A DNA stretch of 64,000 bases from Pseudonocardia halophobica (GCF_027922425.1 NZ_BSFQ01000019.1:1-64000), one strand, 5' to 3'. Positions 1 to 9,058 are shown, counted from the first letter of the stretch. The notes: generated by a model not told the origin, from the letters alone. Made by a program: numbers and translations.

Positions 1-766
1 CCGCGCCGACGGGAGCGGGACCGACGCGGGCGGGACCGGGGGGAACCGGTCCGGCGGGCGCGCCCGCCGGGCGGACCGCCCAGGCGGGCACCGGTGGCAC
101 CGTGGCCCGGCCCGCGGCCGGGCTCACCGTGGTGCCGACGAGGGCCGGGCCCGCGACGGGCCGTGCGGGAGCACCGCCGGGTGCCCCGACGCCCACCGCA
201 GCGGCGCCCGGGTGCGCGGGAGCACCCGGGGCGGCGGACGCAGGGGCCGGTGGGCCGGCGGGAGCCGGTGCGGGAGCGGCCTGCACGGGGGCGACCTCGG
301 GAGACCACGACGCGGCGTCGGGCGCGGCGGTGACCTCGGGCGCCGCCACGGACGAGGTCGCCCGCGGGCGGCGCGGCACGAAGGTCGCGGGATCGACCCG
401 GTCCAGCACGCGCCGGACCTTGCGCAGGTTGCGCTCGGGGGTGAGGACCAGCACCGAGAGCACGAGGCCGGGGCCCGCCGGGTCCGGCAGCAGCCGGATC
501 AGGTGCAGGACCGCCGATCCCTGCCGCACGACGACCTCGGCCGGGGCGCCGCGCACGACCTGGGCGAGCGCCTGCGCGGCGCGGATCACCTCGGCCTGCG
601 CGGCGGCCACGGCCTCGGTGTCGAGCCGCGCGCGGTCGGCCGTCTCGGCGTCGAGCGTCAGACCGCTCTCGACGTCGACGAGGGCGCACGCCAGCACGGA
701 CGGCTGGCGCAGCACCTCCTTCGCCGCGACGCGCAGGACTCCGGGACTGCCGGGGATGCTCAGCAC
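1..766 (-). CDS. Roadblock/LC7-like protein with Pro/Ala-rich tail (3' end outside window)
   Basis: This is the third Roadblock/LC7-type gene of a minus-strand row, and it runs off the left edge. The GTG start lies 35 bp after the preceding gene's stop. The first ~125 residues alternate hydrophobic strands and helices (LACALVDVESGLTLD, VLHLIRLLPD, LVLSVLVLTPERNLRKVRR) in the order seen in its two neighbours. The rest is a low-complexity tail rich in Ala, Pro and Gly, still open at the edge. Roadblock proteins in actinobacteria act as small scaffolds or regulators of Ras-like GTPases, for example in conservons. No GTPase or kinase is visible here, so the partner is unknown. The fold assignment rests on pattern similarity to the adjacent paralogues. 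Confidence 0.7.
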   Translation of the reverse strand, partial: MLSIPGSPGVLRVAAKEVLRQPSVLACALVDVESGLTLDAETADRARLDTEAVAAAQAEVIRAAQALAQVVRGAPAEVVVRQGSAVLHLIRLLPDPAGPGLVLSVLVLTPERNLRKVRRVLDRVDPATFVPRRPRATSSVAAPEVTAAPDAASWSPEVAPVQAAPAPAPAGPPAPASAAPGAPAHPGAAAVGVGAPGGAPARPVAGPALVGTTVSPAAGRATVPPVPAWAVRPAGAPAGPVPPGPARVGPAPVGA

Positions 767-801
767 GCCTGAATTTGTATCGGGACGGTCGCGGACCGCG
801 A

Positions 802-1245
802 TCAGCGGTGGGCGTTCGCCTGGAAGTACTGGCTGTCGCCGCCCTGCGGGGAGCGGGCGCCGGCGTTGGGGTGGGACATGTAGAACTCCTGCTCGATGAC
901 GCGCAGGTCGCGGCGCGCCATGGCGAGGTTCGCCTGCGCACGGTTGAGCACCAGGTAGAGGAACAGCTTCTCGTCCGGCAGGCCCCGGATCAGCCGGATC
1001 AGGTGGTACTGGTTGTCCAGCGTGATCAGGATGTCCTCGATCTGCTCGCGCAGGCCGAGCTTCTGGGTCACCTCGATCTTGCTCTTGACCACGTCGCTGT
1101 TGCCGGGCGCGGCGACCTCGAGGTCGAACTCGGCGCTGCCGCCGCGCGAGCCGAGCATCATGCCGCTGTCGTAGTCGACCAGCGCGACGGCGAACGCGCC
1201 CTTGATGTTGGCGGCCATGTCCAGGGAATGCTCGATGGAGCTCAT
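802..1245 (-). CDS. Roadblock/LC7 domain protein (single domain)
   Basis: A 147-residue protein that is essentially one Roadblock/LC7 domain. It has a long amphipathic first helix (SSIEHSLDMAANIKGAFAV), then ALVDYDSGMMLGS, a central helix after SAEFDLEVAAPGNSDVV, and the strand pair DILITLDNQYHLIRLI / KLFLYLVLNRAQANLAMARRDL. The ATG at 1245 is preceded by CGGAGG at good spacing, so an upstream in-frame extension is rejected. It is the most canonical of the three and sits between two paralogues with long tails. The family binds small GTPases or oligomerises. The substrate or partner cannot be read from the window. Confidence 0.85.
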   Translation of the reverse strand: MSSIEHSLDMAANIKGAFAVALVDYDSGMMLGSRGGSAEFDLEVAAPGNSDVVKSKIEVTQKLGLREQIEDILITLDNQYHLIRLIRGLPDEKLFLYLVLNRAQANLAMARRDLRVIEQEFYMSHPNAGARSPQGGDSQYFQANAHR

Positions 1246-1318
1246 TGTGTGCCTCCGACCGCCGGGTCGGGGGGACGATTCTCCGGCGGCCTGCAAAAGG
1301 TGGGACGGGGGAACCTCT

Positions 1319-1324
1319 AGGGTA
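1319..1324 (-). promoter_or_regulatory. Candidate -10 element for the Roadblock gene at 802-1245
   Basis: Read on the minus strand the hexamer is TACCCT, fitting the actinobacterial TANNNT -10 pattern, about 74 bases upstream of the ATG. It lies in the 181-base gap between the two Roadblock genes, so the second and third genes may have their own transcript. Confidence 0.3.
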
Positions 1325-1426
1325 TCGCAGAATCGTTGCGCGGGGCACCGGGGGTCCATTTCCCCGGAGGACCGCGGAACGGTGGCGCGGGTGGCCCGCG
1401 GGAAGCGGGCACCCGGCGGCCGCGAA

Positions 1427-2911
1427 TCACCGCAATCGCCTCCGCAGGCCGTCGGCCAGCCGGCGCAACGTGTGCAGGTCGGTGGCCCAGCGGCGCTCCT
1501 GGTCGGCGTCCTCGGGCTCGCGCGGGGGCGGGATCACGGTGTCGCCGCGGCGGCGGGGCAGCGCGTCGGGAGGGGCCGTCGCGGTGTCGTCGGACGGATC
1601 GGACCGAGTGCCGTCCGCCGCGTGCTCGTGGGGGTCGACGGGCCGGTCCGCGACCGTGGCGTCGGGGCCGGCCGGCGATCGCTCGTCGTCCGCGGGCCCG
1701 GCCGTCCGCTCGTCCGCGGAGGACGGGTGCGACGGTGCCGAACTCGCCCGGGCCGCGCGTTGCGGCGCCGCCCCGGGGACGGTGGCACCGGCGGGGTCGT
1801 CGGGCGCGGGGCGCGGGCCCGGGACCCGATGGCGGGGTCCGGCGGTCCCCGGTGCCGCCGACAGCCGTTCGGTCGGAGGTCCCGGCCGCGGGTCGCGTTC
1901 GCCCCGTCGTTGTGCTGCCCCGGCGTCGGCACCCCTCGACTGCCGGGGCTGCCCGGCTCGTGGCGCGGGCCGAGGCGCCGGATCGGGTGGCAGCGGCGGG
2001 CGTGCCCGGTGCGCCGCCGCGAAGAACTCGGCCGCGAGGTACGAAGACCGGCTCCTGGCCTGCGGTTCTTCCGGCTCGTGTGCAGGCGCGCGGGGCTCGG
2101 GGGCGAACGCGGTCGGCGTGCTGCTGACCGCCGCGGGGGACGGATCGGTCGCCACCGCGCCTTCGGCGCGGCGCTCCAGCTGCGCGCTCGCCGGGCCTGG
2201 TGTCGGCGCCGCCGGCCGCGGGGCCGGGAGGAGGGCGGCCGACGGGAGCGCGGCGGGTGTCGAGGGCGGCGGTGCCGGCGGGGCGCTCGGCGTGGTCGGC
2301 AGCGGTGTGGTCGGCAGCGGTGTGGCCAGTGGCGGGGCGAGCGGCGACGGAGTGGCCGCGCCGGGTCGCGTTGCGGACGGACTCGCGGAGGACCCGCCGG
2401 TCCGGGCCGCGGCCGGCACTCCGCGCGGCGGCGTCGAGGTACCCGACGCCGGACCGGGTAGCGCCGACGGCACCGCGGTGCGGCGTGCGGAGGTCCCGGC
2501 CGCGGAGGGCAGAGCGCCGACGCCCGGCTGTCCGGTCGACCGCCGCGCCCGGCCGCCGGTGACGCTCTCCACCTCACGGAGCGCGGAGGCGAGGTTGGCC
2601 CGGGCCCGGACGAGGCGGAGGTAGAGCACCCCGGCCGAGTCGTCCGCGAGCGGGACCGGGGCGAGCACCTGCACGACCCGGCTGCCGGTCACGACGACGG
2701 TCTGCACCGTGCCGCCCCGCGTTCCGCCGACGGCCGCCGCACTGTCGAAAGCGTCGACGATCTCCGCGGCGGGCAGGCCGGAATCAATGTTCCCGGAAGC
2801 GCCAAGAATCGTGCAGGAATCGCGTTCCAGAACGCACGCGTACGACACTCCTGGCAGTTTCCCCAGGGTGTCGATCACGATGTCCGGAACGGGCACGAGA
2901 AAGTGTCTCAC
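1427..2911 (-). CDS. Roadblock/LC7-like protein with ~350-residue Pro/Ala/Arg-rich C-terminal region
   Basis: A 494-residue protein. Residues 1-125 have a Roadblock-like arrangement (helix IVIDTLGKLPGVSYACVLE, strand CTILGASG, helix AAEIVDAFDSA, strands TVQTVVVTGSRVVQVLAPV and AGVLYLRLVRARANLASALREVE). Residues ~130-470 are disordered Pro/Ala/Ser/Arg sequence. The extreme C-terminus (DLHTLRRLADGLRRRLR) looks like a basic amphipathic helix that could bind a partner or membrane. The GTG start has no clear Shine-Dalgarno sequence, so the first few residues are uncertain. It heads the row of three Roadblock genes. Its biochemical role is not known. Confidence 0.75.
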   Translation of the reverse strand: MRHFLVPVPDIVIDTLGKLPGVSYACVLERDSCTILGASGNIDSGLPAAEIVDAFDSAAAVGGTRGGTVQTVVVTGSRVVQVLAPVPLADDSAGVLYLRLVRARANLASALREVESVTGGRARRSTGQPGVGALPSAAGTSARRTAVPSALPGPASGTSTPPRGVPAAARTGGSSASPSATRPGAATPSPLAPPLATPLPTTPLPTTPSAPPAPPPSTPAALPSAALLPAPRPAAPTPGPASAQLERRAEGAVATDPSPAAVSSTPTAFAPEPRAPAHEPEEPQARSRSSYLAAEFFAAAHRARPPLPPDPAPRPAPRAGQPRQSRGADAGAAQRRGERDPRPGPPTERLSAAPGTAGPRHRVPGPRPAPDDPAGATVPGAAPQRAARASSAPSHPSSADERTAGPADDERSPAGPDATVADRPVDPHEHAADGTRSDPSDDTATAPPDALPRRRGDTVIPPPREPEDADQERRWATDLHTLRRLADGLRRRLR

Positions 2912-3355
2912 ACGCTAAGAGAACCATTGCTCTCCCACCTTTCCGGCGCATTCCTGCGGAGCCGGAGGAACGCTCCTCCTAGGCCTTTCGGCGCAGCAGC
3001 GCCAGGGCCGTCCGCGCGCCTGCGGACGTCCGGGCGGCAGGGGTGCCGCCGGACGGGGGTCAGCGACCTGGGGATCACCGCGGACAGTCCTGTGTCTCGG
3101 CGCATCCGGCCCTGCACGGAGCGGCCACTCGATGGCGCGGGCGTCGGCGGCGGGCCTCTCGTCGGCAGGACCCGCTGCGGCAGGTGTACGGCACTGCCTT
3201 ACCGGATGTGCCGAGCCCGAGCCGATGTGCGACGACGACTGGGCGGGTGCCGCGCACAGGTGCCGACGTCCGGCCCGCAGAGGTGAGCGACACCGGTGGC
3301 GGCCGCCGGCGATCACCGCCTGGCGTCCGACCGTCCGGAGTGGTCGGATGGGGTC
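2912..3355. other. Intergenic region between divergent genes
   Basis: About 440 bases without a credible gene. It must hold the promoters of the Roadblock row (leftward) and the NTF2-like gene (rightward). The only structure I see is an inverted repeat at 2964-2979, GGAGGA-N4-TCCTCC, which could be an operator for the Roadblock row. Frames that stay open here on either strand lack recognisable protein features. Confidence 0.4.
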
Positions 3356-3721
3356 GTGAGCGCAGCAGCCTTCCGAGCAGCCGTCGAGCGCGGCGACGCC
3401 GACGCCGCCACCGATCTCTTCACCGCCGACGCGGTGTTCCACTCCCCGATCGTCCACCGGCCGTACGAGGGACGGGAGGCGCTGCGAGCGATCCTCCGGG
3501 CGGTCGTGCAGGTGTTCGAGGACTTCCGCTACACCGACGAGTTCGCCGGCGAGGGCGGGCACGTGCTGGTCTTCCGCGCCCGGGTGGGCGACCGGGAGCT
3601 GGAGGGCGTCGACATCCTGCGCGAGGGGCCGGACGGCCTCGCCGAGCTGACCGTGATGGTGCGGCCCTACTCCGCCGCCACCCTGCTGCGCGAGCGGATG
3701 GCGGCACTCCTCACCCCCTGA
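3356..3721 (+). CDS. NTF2-like (SnoaL-type) family protein
   Basis: A 121-residue protein with the NTF2/SnoaL cone fold pattern: an N-terminal helix (SAAAFRAAVERGDADAATDLF), the strand TADAVFHSPIVHRPYEGREALRAILR, and a beta-sheet half (YTDEFAGEGGHVLVFRARVGDRELEGVDILR). The family includes cyclases, isomerases and ligand-binding proteins, so function cannot be assigned. The GTG at 3356 was preferred over an ATG 60 bases upstream because GGATGGGG sits just before it and the domain begins there. It is convergent with the alpha/beta hydrolase downstream. Confidence 0.75.
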   Translation: MSAAAFRAAVERGDADAATDLFTADAVFHSPIVHRPYEGREALRAILRAVVQVFEDFRYTDEFAGEGGHVLVFRARVGDRELEGVDILREGPDGLAELTVMVRPYSAATLLRERMAALLTP

Positions 3722-3788
3722 GCCCATCCCCGAGCCAGCATCACGTCCGAGCCGACCACGACGCAGCCGGACCAAGCCTGACCAGCAC

Positions 3789-5009
3789 CTACCCCGTCGG
3801 CGCCGTCGTCCTCGTGTGGACGGCGGTGAGGAAGCGGTGGACCGCCCGCACCGTGTAGGCGGTGCGGGCGGTGGGCAGCCCGTCGAACCCGTGCTGGGCG
3901 TGCGGCAGCTCCGCGTAGCAGACGGGCTCCCGCGACACCGCCCGCAGCCGCGCCACCAGCCGCCGCGACTGCCCGACCCCGGCCACGGTGTCCGTGTCGC
4001 CGTGCACGACGAGGAAGGGCGGCGCGTCGGGGCCGGCCCGGTGCACCGGCGACGCCGCGCGGTAGGTCGCCTCGTCGGCGGCGTAGCTGGTCCCGATGAC
4101 CTTGCCCTCGAGCAGGTTCCACAGGCCCTGGTCGTCGGCGGTGAAGTCGTGCACCCCGTAGAACGGCACGGCGGCCTGCACGGAGGTGTCCACCTCCTCG
4201 AACCCGGGCTGGTACGCCGGGTCGTTCGGGGTCAGCGCGGTGAGCGCGGCCAGGTGCCCGCCCGCGGACCCGCCCGTCACGGCGACGAACCCGGGATCGC
4301 CACCGAAGTCGGCGACGTGCTCGCGGATCCAGCCCAGCGCCCGCTTGACGTCGACGATCATCGCCGGCCAGCGGGCGGCGGGCGCGAGCCGGTAGTCGAC
4401 CGTCACGCACACCCACCCGCGCGCCGCGAGGTACGCCATCAGCGGCTGCGCCTCCTGGGTGCGCGAGCCGAGCGTCCAGGCCCCGCCGTGGACCTGCAGC
4501 AGGACCGGGGCGGGGCCGCCGTCGCGGAGCAGGTGCAGGTCGCGCCGGGCCCAGACGTCGAGCCGGTGCTCCGGCTCCGGGCCGTAGGCGACGTCCTGCG
4601 CCACGACGTACCGGCCCGCACCCCGCGCCCGGTCGCGCACCCGCCGGGCCGCACCGGGGATCGGCCGGTCCAGGCCGGTGACCCCGAGCGGCGCCAGCGC
4701 CTCCTGCAGCACGACGGCCGAGCGGCGGGCGTCGGCACGCAGCCCGGCCAGGGCCGCCGCGGCGGCGGCGTTGGTGCCGATCGTCGCCAGCGCGGCGACG
4801 CGGCCCGAACGCGGACCCCGCACCAGCTCCGCCACCCCGCCCGCCGCCAGTGCGGCGTGCGCCAGTGCGTCCGCGACCGGCATCTCCGACGCCGGCGTGC
4901 AGGCCGCCATCTGGGCCACCGACGTCGGCCAGCGCCGCAGCACCGGCCGGCGCGCACCCACCGCCGCCAGAACGCCCAGGATCCCCGCCACCGTGCCGGT
5001 ACGCCCCAT
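3789..5009 (-). CDS. Alpha/beta hydrolase (HSL/carboxylesterase type)
   Basis: A 406-residue esterase-like protein. The first ~120 residues are a helical extension with hydrophobic stretches (TVAGILGVLAAVGA), and the catalytic domain follows. The oxyanion-hole motif HGGAW is at about 174-178, the nucleophile elbow GGSAGG has Ser at about 248, an Asp lies in HGDTDTV, and the His is in QHGFDG. This is the hormone-sensitive-lipase-like arrangement (HGG then GxSxG) used for short or medium acyl esters. The ATG at 5009 has GGGAG upstream, so a 50-residue upstream extension is rejected. The natural substrate is unknown. Confidence 0.85.
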   Translation of the reverse strand: MGRTGTVAGILGVLAAVGARRPVLRRWPTSVAQMAACTPASEMPVADALAHAALAAGGVAELVRGPRSGRVAALATIGTNAAAAAALAGLRADARRSAVVLQEALAPLGVTGLDRPIPGAARRVRDRARGAGRYVVAQDVAYGPEPEHRLDVWARRDLHLLRDGGPAPVLLQVHGGAWTLGSRTQEAQPLMAYLAARGWVCVTVDYRLAPAARWPAMIVDVKRALGWIREHVADFGGDPGFVAVTGGSAGGHLAALTALTPNDPAYQPGFEEVDTSVQAAVPFYGVHDFTADDQGLWNLLEGKVIGTSYAADEATYRAASPVHRAGPDAPPFLVVHGDTDTVAGVGQSRRLVARLRAVSREPVCYAELPHAQHGFDGLPTARTAYTVRAVHRFLTAVHTRTTAPTG

Positions 5010-5360
5010 CCGAGCTCCCTCGCTCCCGTGATCGCCGTCGATCCTCCCGATCCTCGCGCGCGGCGGCCCGCGGATCTCCCCCGCCTCCTCGCTCACATCC
5101 GTCCGGCCCAGTCCGCCCGCGACTTCGTCACGCAGTGTCGCCGTCAGGCCGCACGACACGCGCTCGTGATGCCGTCATTCGGGTGAGTTCGATCTCCGCC
5201 CGCACCGTGCCCGCGGGGTGCTCCGTTGACCTCCCAGACGGTCGCGCAGGCCCGAACGGTCTCCGGCGGGTGCTCCGCACGGCCGAGGCCTGCCCGGCCG
5301 CCCGTCCCGCACGGACACCGGGCCGGGAGGAACGGCGGACGACGGGGAGGACGAGCGACA

Positions 5361-8096
5361 GTGCCCGGAGGAGGTCACGGACCGGCGCCGCGCGCGAGCC
5401 GACAGGGCCCGCCGTCGCAGCAGCCGCGCCCCCGCACCGCCCCACCGGGCCGTCCCGTGCCGCCGGTTCCGCCGCCCGCCCGTCCGGACGTGCCGGGTCG
5501 TCCCGGCCCGCTCGCCGGCCCTCCCGGGTGCGGGCGTCCGCTGCCGCCCCCGCCGCGGCGCGCGCCCGAGAACCCGTCGTCGCGCTCGACCCCCTCCCGC
5601 GGGGACGTGCGGCCCGACCGCTCCACCCCACCGCGCACCGGCTCGACCGCCGACAGCGGCGACGCGGCGCGCAGCTCGCGACACAGCACCGCGTCCCGCC
5701 CGTCCGACCGCTCCCGCAGCACGGGCACCACCGCGCGCCGCGGGGCCGGCACGACCGGGACCACCGGGACCACGGGAGCGACCCGCACCGGCGACCCCAC
5801 CCGTCGTCCGGCCGTTCCCCGCGCCCGCAGCCGCCGCTCCCGCACGCGCACCGGCGTCGGCTGGTGGCAGACCCCGGACCCGAAGCGGGCGACCTCGACC
5901 GCCACCGGTCTGACCCCCGCGACCGAGCCGCCCGCCCCGCAGGGCCCGCTCGAGCTGCTGCGCCGGCGCCTCGGCGGATCGGCGCACCGCCGCCCGCTCA
6001 CCCCGGCGCAGCGCACCGCGCGCCGACGGTGGCGCGTCAAGTGGGGTGTCCTCGGCGGGCTGGCCGCACTCGTCGTGCTGCCCCTGCTCGCCCTCGGGAT
6101 CGGCTGGCTCGCCTTCTCCGTGCCGACCGCGGACGACGCCGTCAACAACCAGGTCGCGACGATCTCCTTCGCCGACGGCACCGACCTGACCCGGCTCGTC
6201 CCCGAGCAGGGCAACCGGACCAAGGTGACGGTCGACCAGATCCCGGTGCACGTCCGCGAGGCCGTGCTGTCGGCCGAGGACCGCAGCTTCTACTCCAACC
6301 CGGGCTTCGACTTCACCGGCATCCTGCGCGCGGTGTGGAACCAGCTGCAGGGCGGTGTCGGCGGCGGCTCGACGATCACCCAGCAGTACGTCAAGAACGC
6401 CCTGGTCGGCGACCAGGTCTCCTTGTGGCGCAAGTACAAGGAGCTGATCGTGTCGCTGAAGGTCAACCAGGAGAAGTCGAAGGACGAGATCCTCACCGAC
6501 TACCTGAACACGATCTACTTCGGCCGCGGCGCCTACGGCATCCAGTCGGCGAGCCAGGCGTACTTCGGCAAGGACGTCGGCCAGCTGACCGTGGCCGAGG
6601 GCGCGCTGCTGGCCGGGGTGATCCAGTCGCCGTCGCGCTGGGACCCGGCGATCGACCCGAACAAGGCCGTGCAGCGCTGGGACTTCGTGATGGACGGCAT
6701 GGTCGGCCAGGGCTGGCTCGCCCCCGGCGACCGCGCCGCCGCCACCTTCCCCGCCACGCAGCAGCGCAAGGCCGCGCCCGGCAGCGGCTCCTTCTCCGAC
6801 AGCCGCGGGCACGTCGTCAACGCGGTGAAGGCGGAGCTGGACTCGCTGGGCATCACCGACCAGGAGATGGCGCAGGACGGCCTGCGGATCACCACCACGA
6901 TCGACCCGGAGCAGCAGCGGCGGGCGGTCGAGGCCGCGCAGGAGACGCTCGACGGGCAGCCGGACAACCTGCGCTCGGCCGTCGTTGCGATCGACCCAAG
7001 GACCGGCGGGGTCAGCGCCTACTACGGGGGCGAGAACGGCGTGGGGCTCGACTACGCCCGGGTGAGCAAGCAGCCCGGCTCGACGTTCAAGCCCTTCGTG
7101 GTGCTCGCCGCGCTGAGCCACGACCCGCCGATCGGCCTCGGCACGGTGTTCGACGGCAGCGAGGAGTCCGGCCTGCGCAACGCCGACGGCGCGGACTGCC
7201 CGCGCTGCGACATCAAGCAGGCCATGACGATCTCCAACAACGTCATCTTCACCAAGCTGGCGGCCAAGGTCGGGCCGGCGAACGTCGCCGCGGCCGCGCG
7301 CGCCGCCGGCATCACCTCGCCGCTGGACAACCCCGACGCCCGGCTCGCGCTCGGGAACAAGGAGGTCACGCCGCTGGAGCTGGCGTCGGCCTACGCCACG
7401 ATCGCCGACGGCGGCGTCTGGCACGCCCCGCACTTCATCTCGAAGGTGGTGACCGCGGACGACCGGGTGCTCTACGAGGCACCGGAGTCACAGGGCGAGC
7501 GGCGGTTCAGCGAGCAGGTGGCGCGCAACACCGTCGAGGCCATGCTCGGCGTGGTCCCGAACGACGGGCTCGGCATCGGCCGCCCCGTCGCGGGCAAGAC
7601 GGGCACGGTGCAGTCCCGGTTCGAGGGCGAGAACAACGACGCCTGGTTCTCCGGCTTCACCCCGGACCTGGCCACCGCGGTGTGGATCGGCACGGACATG
7701 AACTCGCCGATCCGCACGGCGTCCGGCACCCCGGTCGAGGGCAAGACCCTGCCCGGCGAGATGTGGCAGACGTTCATGAAGCAGGCGATCGAGGAGGAGC
7801 CGCAGCAGGACGGCTTCGGCAGCTATCGCCCGATCGGCGAGCCCGCGTCGGACCTCCCGCCCAACGAGACGCCCAGCGCCACGCCGACGCCCAGCGCGCC
7901 CCCGAGCGCGTCGTCCGAGGTCCCGCCGCCCCCGCCGACGCCGGTCACCCCGACCACGGAGCCGCCGCCCGGCAGCGGCGCGCTGCCCGACCGGGACGAC
8001 ACGCTGTTCCCGGGTGAGGAGGGCCCCGCCACCACCGCCCCCGGCTCCCCGCCCACGGCCCAGCGCCAGGACTGCTCGATCACGCCCTGCGGCTGA
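5361..8096 (+). CDS. Class A penicillin-binding protein (transglycosylase/transpeptidase)
   Basis: A bifunctional peptidoglycan synthase of about 911 residues, of PonA type. A long Pro/Arg-rich cytoplasmic N-terminus (~220 residues) precedes one membrane helix near 228-250. The GT51 glycosyltransferase follows, with catalytic Glu ~306 in EDRSFYSNPGFD, then GGSTITQQ. The transpeptidase has the SxxK serine in GSTFK (Ser ~574), SNN near 625 and KTGT near 746. A Pro/Thr/Ser-rich C-terminal tail ends at CGG-like residues. The GTG at 5361 follows GGGGAGGAC at proper spacing. A TTG 135 bases earlier is also open but lacks such a site. It polymerises and crosslinks lipid II at the outer membrane face. 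Confidence 0.93.
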   Translation: MPGGGHGPAPRASRQGPPSQQPRPRTAPPGRPVPPVPPPARPDVPGRPGPLAGPPGCGRPLPPPPRRAPENPSSRSTPSRGDVRPDRSTPPRTGSTADSGDAARSSRHSTASRPSDRSRSTGTTARRGAGTTGTTGTTGATRTGDPTRRPAVPRARSRRSRTRTGVGWWQTPDPKRATSTATGLTPATEPPAPQGPLELLRRRLGGSAHRRPLTPAQRTARRRWRVKWGVLGGLAALVVLPLLALGIGWLAFSVPTADDAVNNQVATISFADGTDLTRLVPEQGNRTKVTVDQIPVHVREAVLSAEDRSFYSNPGFDFTGILRAVWNQLQGGVGGGSTITQQYVKNALVGDQVSLWRKYKELIVSLKVNQEKSKDEILTDYLNTIYFGRGAYGIQSASQAYFGKDVGQLTVAEGALLAGVIQSPSRWDPAIDPNKAVQRWDFVMDGMVGQGWLAPGDRAAATFPATQQRKAAPGSGSFSDSRGHVVNAVKAELDSLGITDQEMAQDGLRITTTIDPEQQRRAVEAAQETLDGQPDNLRSAVVAIDPRTGGVSAYYGGENGVGLDYARVSKQPGSTFKPFVVLAALSHDPPIGLGTVFDGSEESGLRNADGADCPRCDIKQAMTISNNVIFTKLAAKVGPANVAAAARAAGITSPLDNPDARLALGNKEVTPLELASAYATIADGGVWHAPHFISKVVTADDRVLYEAPESQGERRFSEQVARNTVEAMLGVVPNDGLGIGRPVAGKTGTVQSRFEGENNDAWFSGFTPDLATAVWIGTDMNSPIRTASGTPVEGKTLPGEMWQTFMKQAIEEEPQQDGFGSYRPIGEPASDLPPNETPSATPTPSAPPSASSEVPPPPPTPVTPTTEPPPGSGALPDRDDTLFPGEEGPATTAPGSPPTAQRQDCSITPCG

Positions 8097-8119
8097 GTGC
8101 CCCGGGCCCGGCGCGGGTC

Positions 8120-8125
8120 TACCGT
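8120..8125 (+). promoter_or_regulatory. -10 element placed for leaderless start at 8133
   Basis: TACCGT followed by seven bases and the GTG. This spacing puts the transcription start on or beside the start codon, the arrangement repeated many times in this window. Confidence 0.45.
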
Positions 8126-8132
8126 GGATCGG

Positions 8133-8351
8133 GTGAGCACCCCACGACGGTTCGCGGTCGACGCCTGGCCGTCGGACCGCAGCCTGGTGCTCTACGTCCC
8201 GGAGATCGAGGCCGCCACCGCGGTCCGGGACATGCGCGACGCCGAGGCGGCAGCCCGCGACCTGATCGCCGTGCTGACCGGCCTGGACCCGGACGGGATC
8301 GAGTGCGACGTCCGGCTGTCGCGCCGCGCCCGCGTCGCCCCCTGGCGCTGA
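8133..8351 (+). CDS. Small HicB-like protein
   Basis: A 72-residue protein starting STPRRFAVDAWPSDRSLVLYVPEIEAAT. The strand-strand-helix order (FAVDAW, SLVLYVPEI, then ARDLIAVLTGL) resembles the partial RNase H fold of HicB-family antitoxins. No HicA toxin lies next to it and no DNA-binding domain is attached. The GTG start is supported by the TACCGT-N7 spacing. Function is unknown; regulation of a distant partner or a housekeeping role are both possible. Confidence 0.55.
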   Translation: MSTPRRFAVDAWPSDRSLVLYVPEIEAATAVRDMRDAEAAARDLIAVLTGLDPDGIECDVRLSRRARVAPWR

Positions 8352-8362
8352 ATCACGGCCGT

Positions 8363-8416
8363 CAGGGGCGCGGGATTCCTCAGGGGCGCAGAGTTTCTCA
8401 GGGGCGCAGGGTCTCC
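8363..8416 (+). repeat. Three tandem 18-bp units copied from the 3' end of the kinase gene
   Basis: Three consecutive units begin TCAGGGGCGC and end in GGATTCC, AGAGTTTC or AGGGTCTC. The last unit is the reverse complement of the final codons and stop of the gene ending at 8398. The other two are diverged copies beyond the stop. Replication slippage is the likely cause. Confidence 0.75.
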
Positions 8417-9021
8417 AGCACCGCGCTCGGCACCACGAGGTCCGCCCGGTCCCGGGTCGCGGCGACCCGCTCGGCGTTGGGCCCGTCGACCCGCCGCACC
8501 CACTCCTCCGCCGCACCGGGCGCCTTGCCGAACCGCACGTGCCGGTCCACGAGCCGGCGGAGCCGCAGCTCCTCGCGCAGGTCGCAGAACCAGACCTCGG
8601 TGAGCTCGGCCGCCACCGCAGGCCAGGGCTCGTCCGGCAGCAGCAGGTAGTTGCCCTCGGTCACGACCAGCCGGGCGTCCGGTGGCACCGCGATCGCCCC
8701 GGCCAGCGGCTGTTCCAGGTCCCGCTCGAACATCGGCGCGTACACAGGGCCGGACTCGCCCGTGCGGAGCCGGCGCAGCAGCGCGAGGTAGCCGGCCGCG
8801 TCGAACGTGTCCGGGGCGCCCTTGCGGTCCCGCCGGCCCAGCCGGTCGAGCGCGACGTCGGCCAGGTGGAAGCCGTCCATGGGCACGTGCACCGCGCCGG
8901 GGACCGCGGCGGCCACGTGCGCCGCGAGCGTGGTCTTGCCGGAGCCGGGCGCCCCGGCGATGCCGAGCAGGGCCCGCCCGCCCGCGGCGAGGGCCGTCGC
9001 GCGGGCGACCGGGTCGATCAT
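8398..9021 (-). CDS. Nucleoside/nucleotide kinase family P-loop protein
   Basis: A 207-residue kinase of the uridine kinase/pantothenate kinase-like P-loop group. The Walker A motif GAPGSGKTT is at 23-31. PMDGFHLAD follows, a signature that positions the acceptor substrate, then DTFDAAGYL. VTEGNYLLL is a Walker-B-like strand, and the lid region is RRLVDRHVRFGK. Homologues are annotated as nucleoside kinases or fructose-type sugar kinases, so the acceptor is uncertain. It lies 37 bases after the phosphatase gene on the same strand and may share its transcript. Confidence 0.8.
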   Translation of the reverse strand: MIDPVARATALAAGGRALLGIAGAPGSGKTTLAAHVAAAVPGAVHVPMDGFHLADVALDRLGRRDRKGAPDTFDAAGYLALLRRLRTGESGPVYAPMFERDLEQPLAGAIAVPPDARLVVTEGNYLLLPDEPWPAVAAELTEVWFCDLREELRLRRLVDRHVRFGKAPGAAEEWVRRVDGPNAERVAATRDRADLVVPSAVLETLRP

Positions 9022-9058
9022 GCCGGGAGCGTACGCGGCGGGCCCGTACCCGGCCCGG

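Noticed and set aside
8133..8351. HicAB toxin-antitoxin module
   Set aside because: Only a HicB-like chain is present. No HicA-type dsRBD protein lies on either side.
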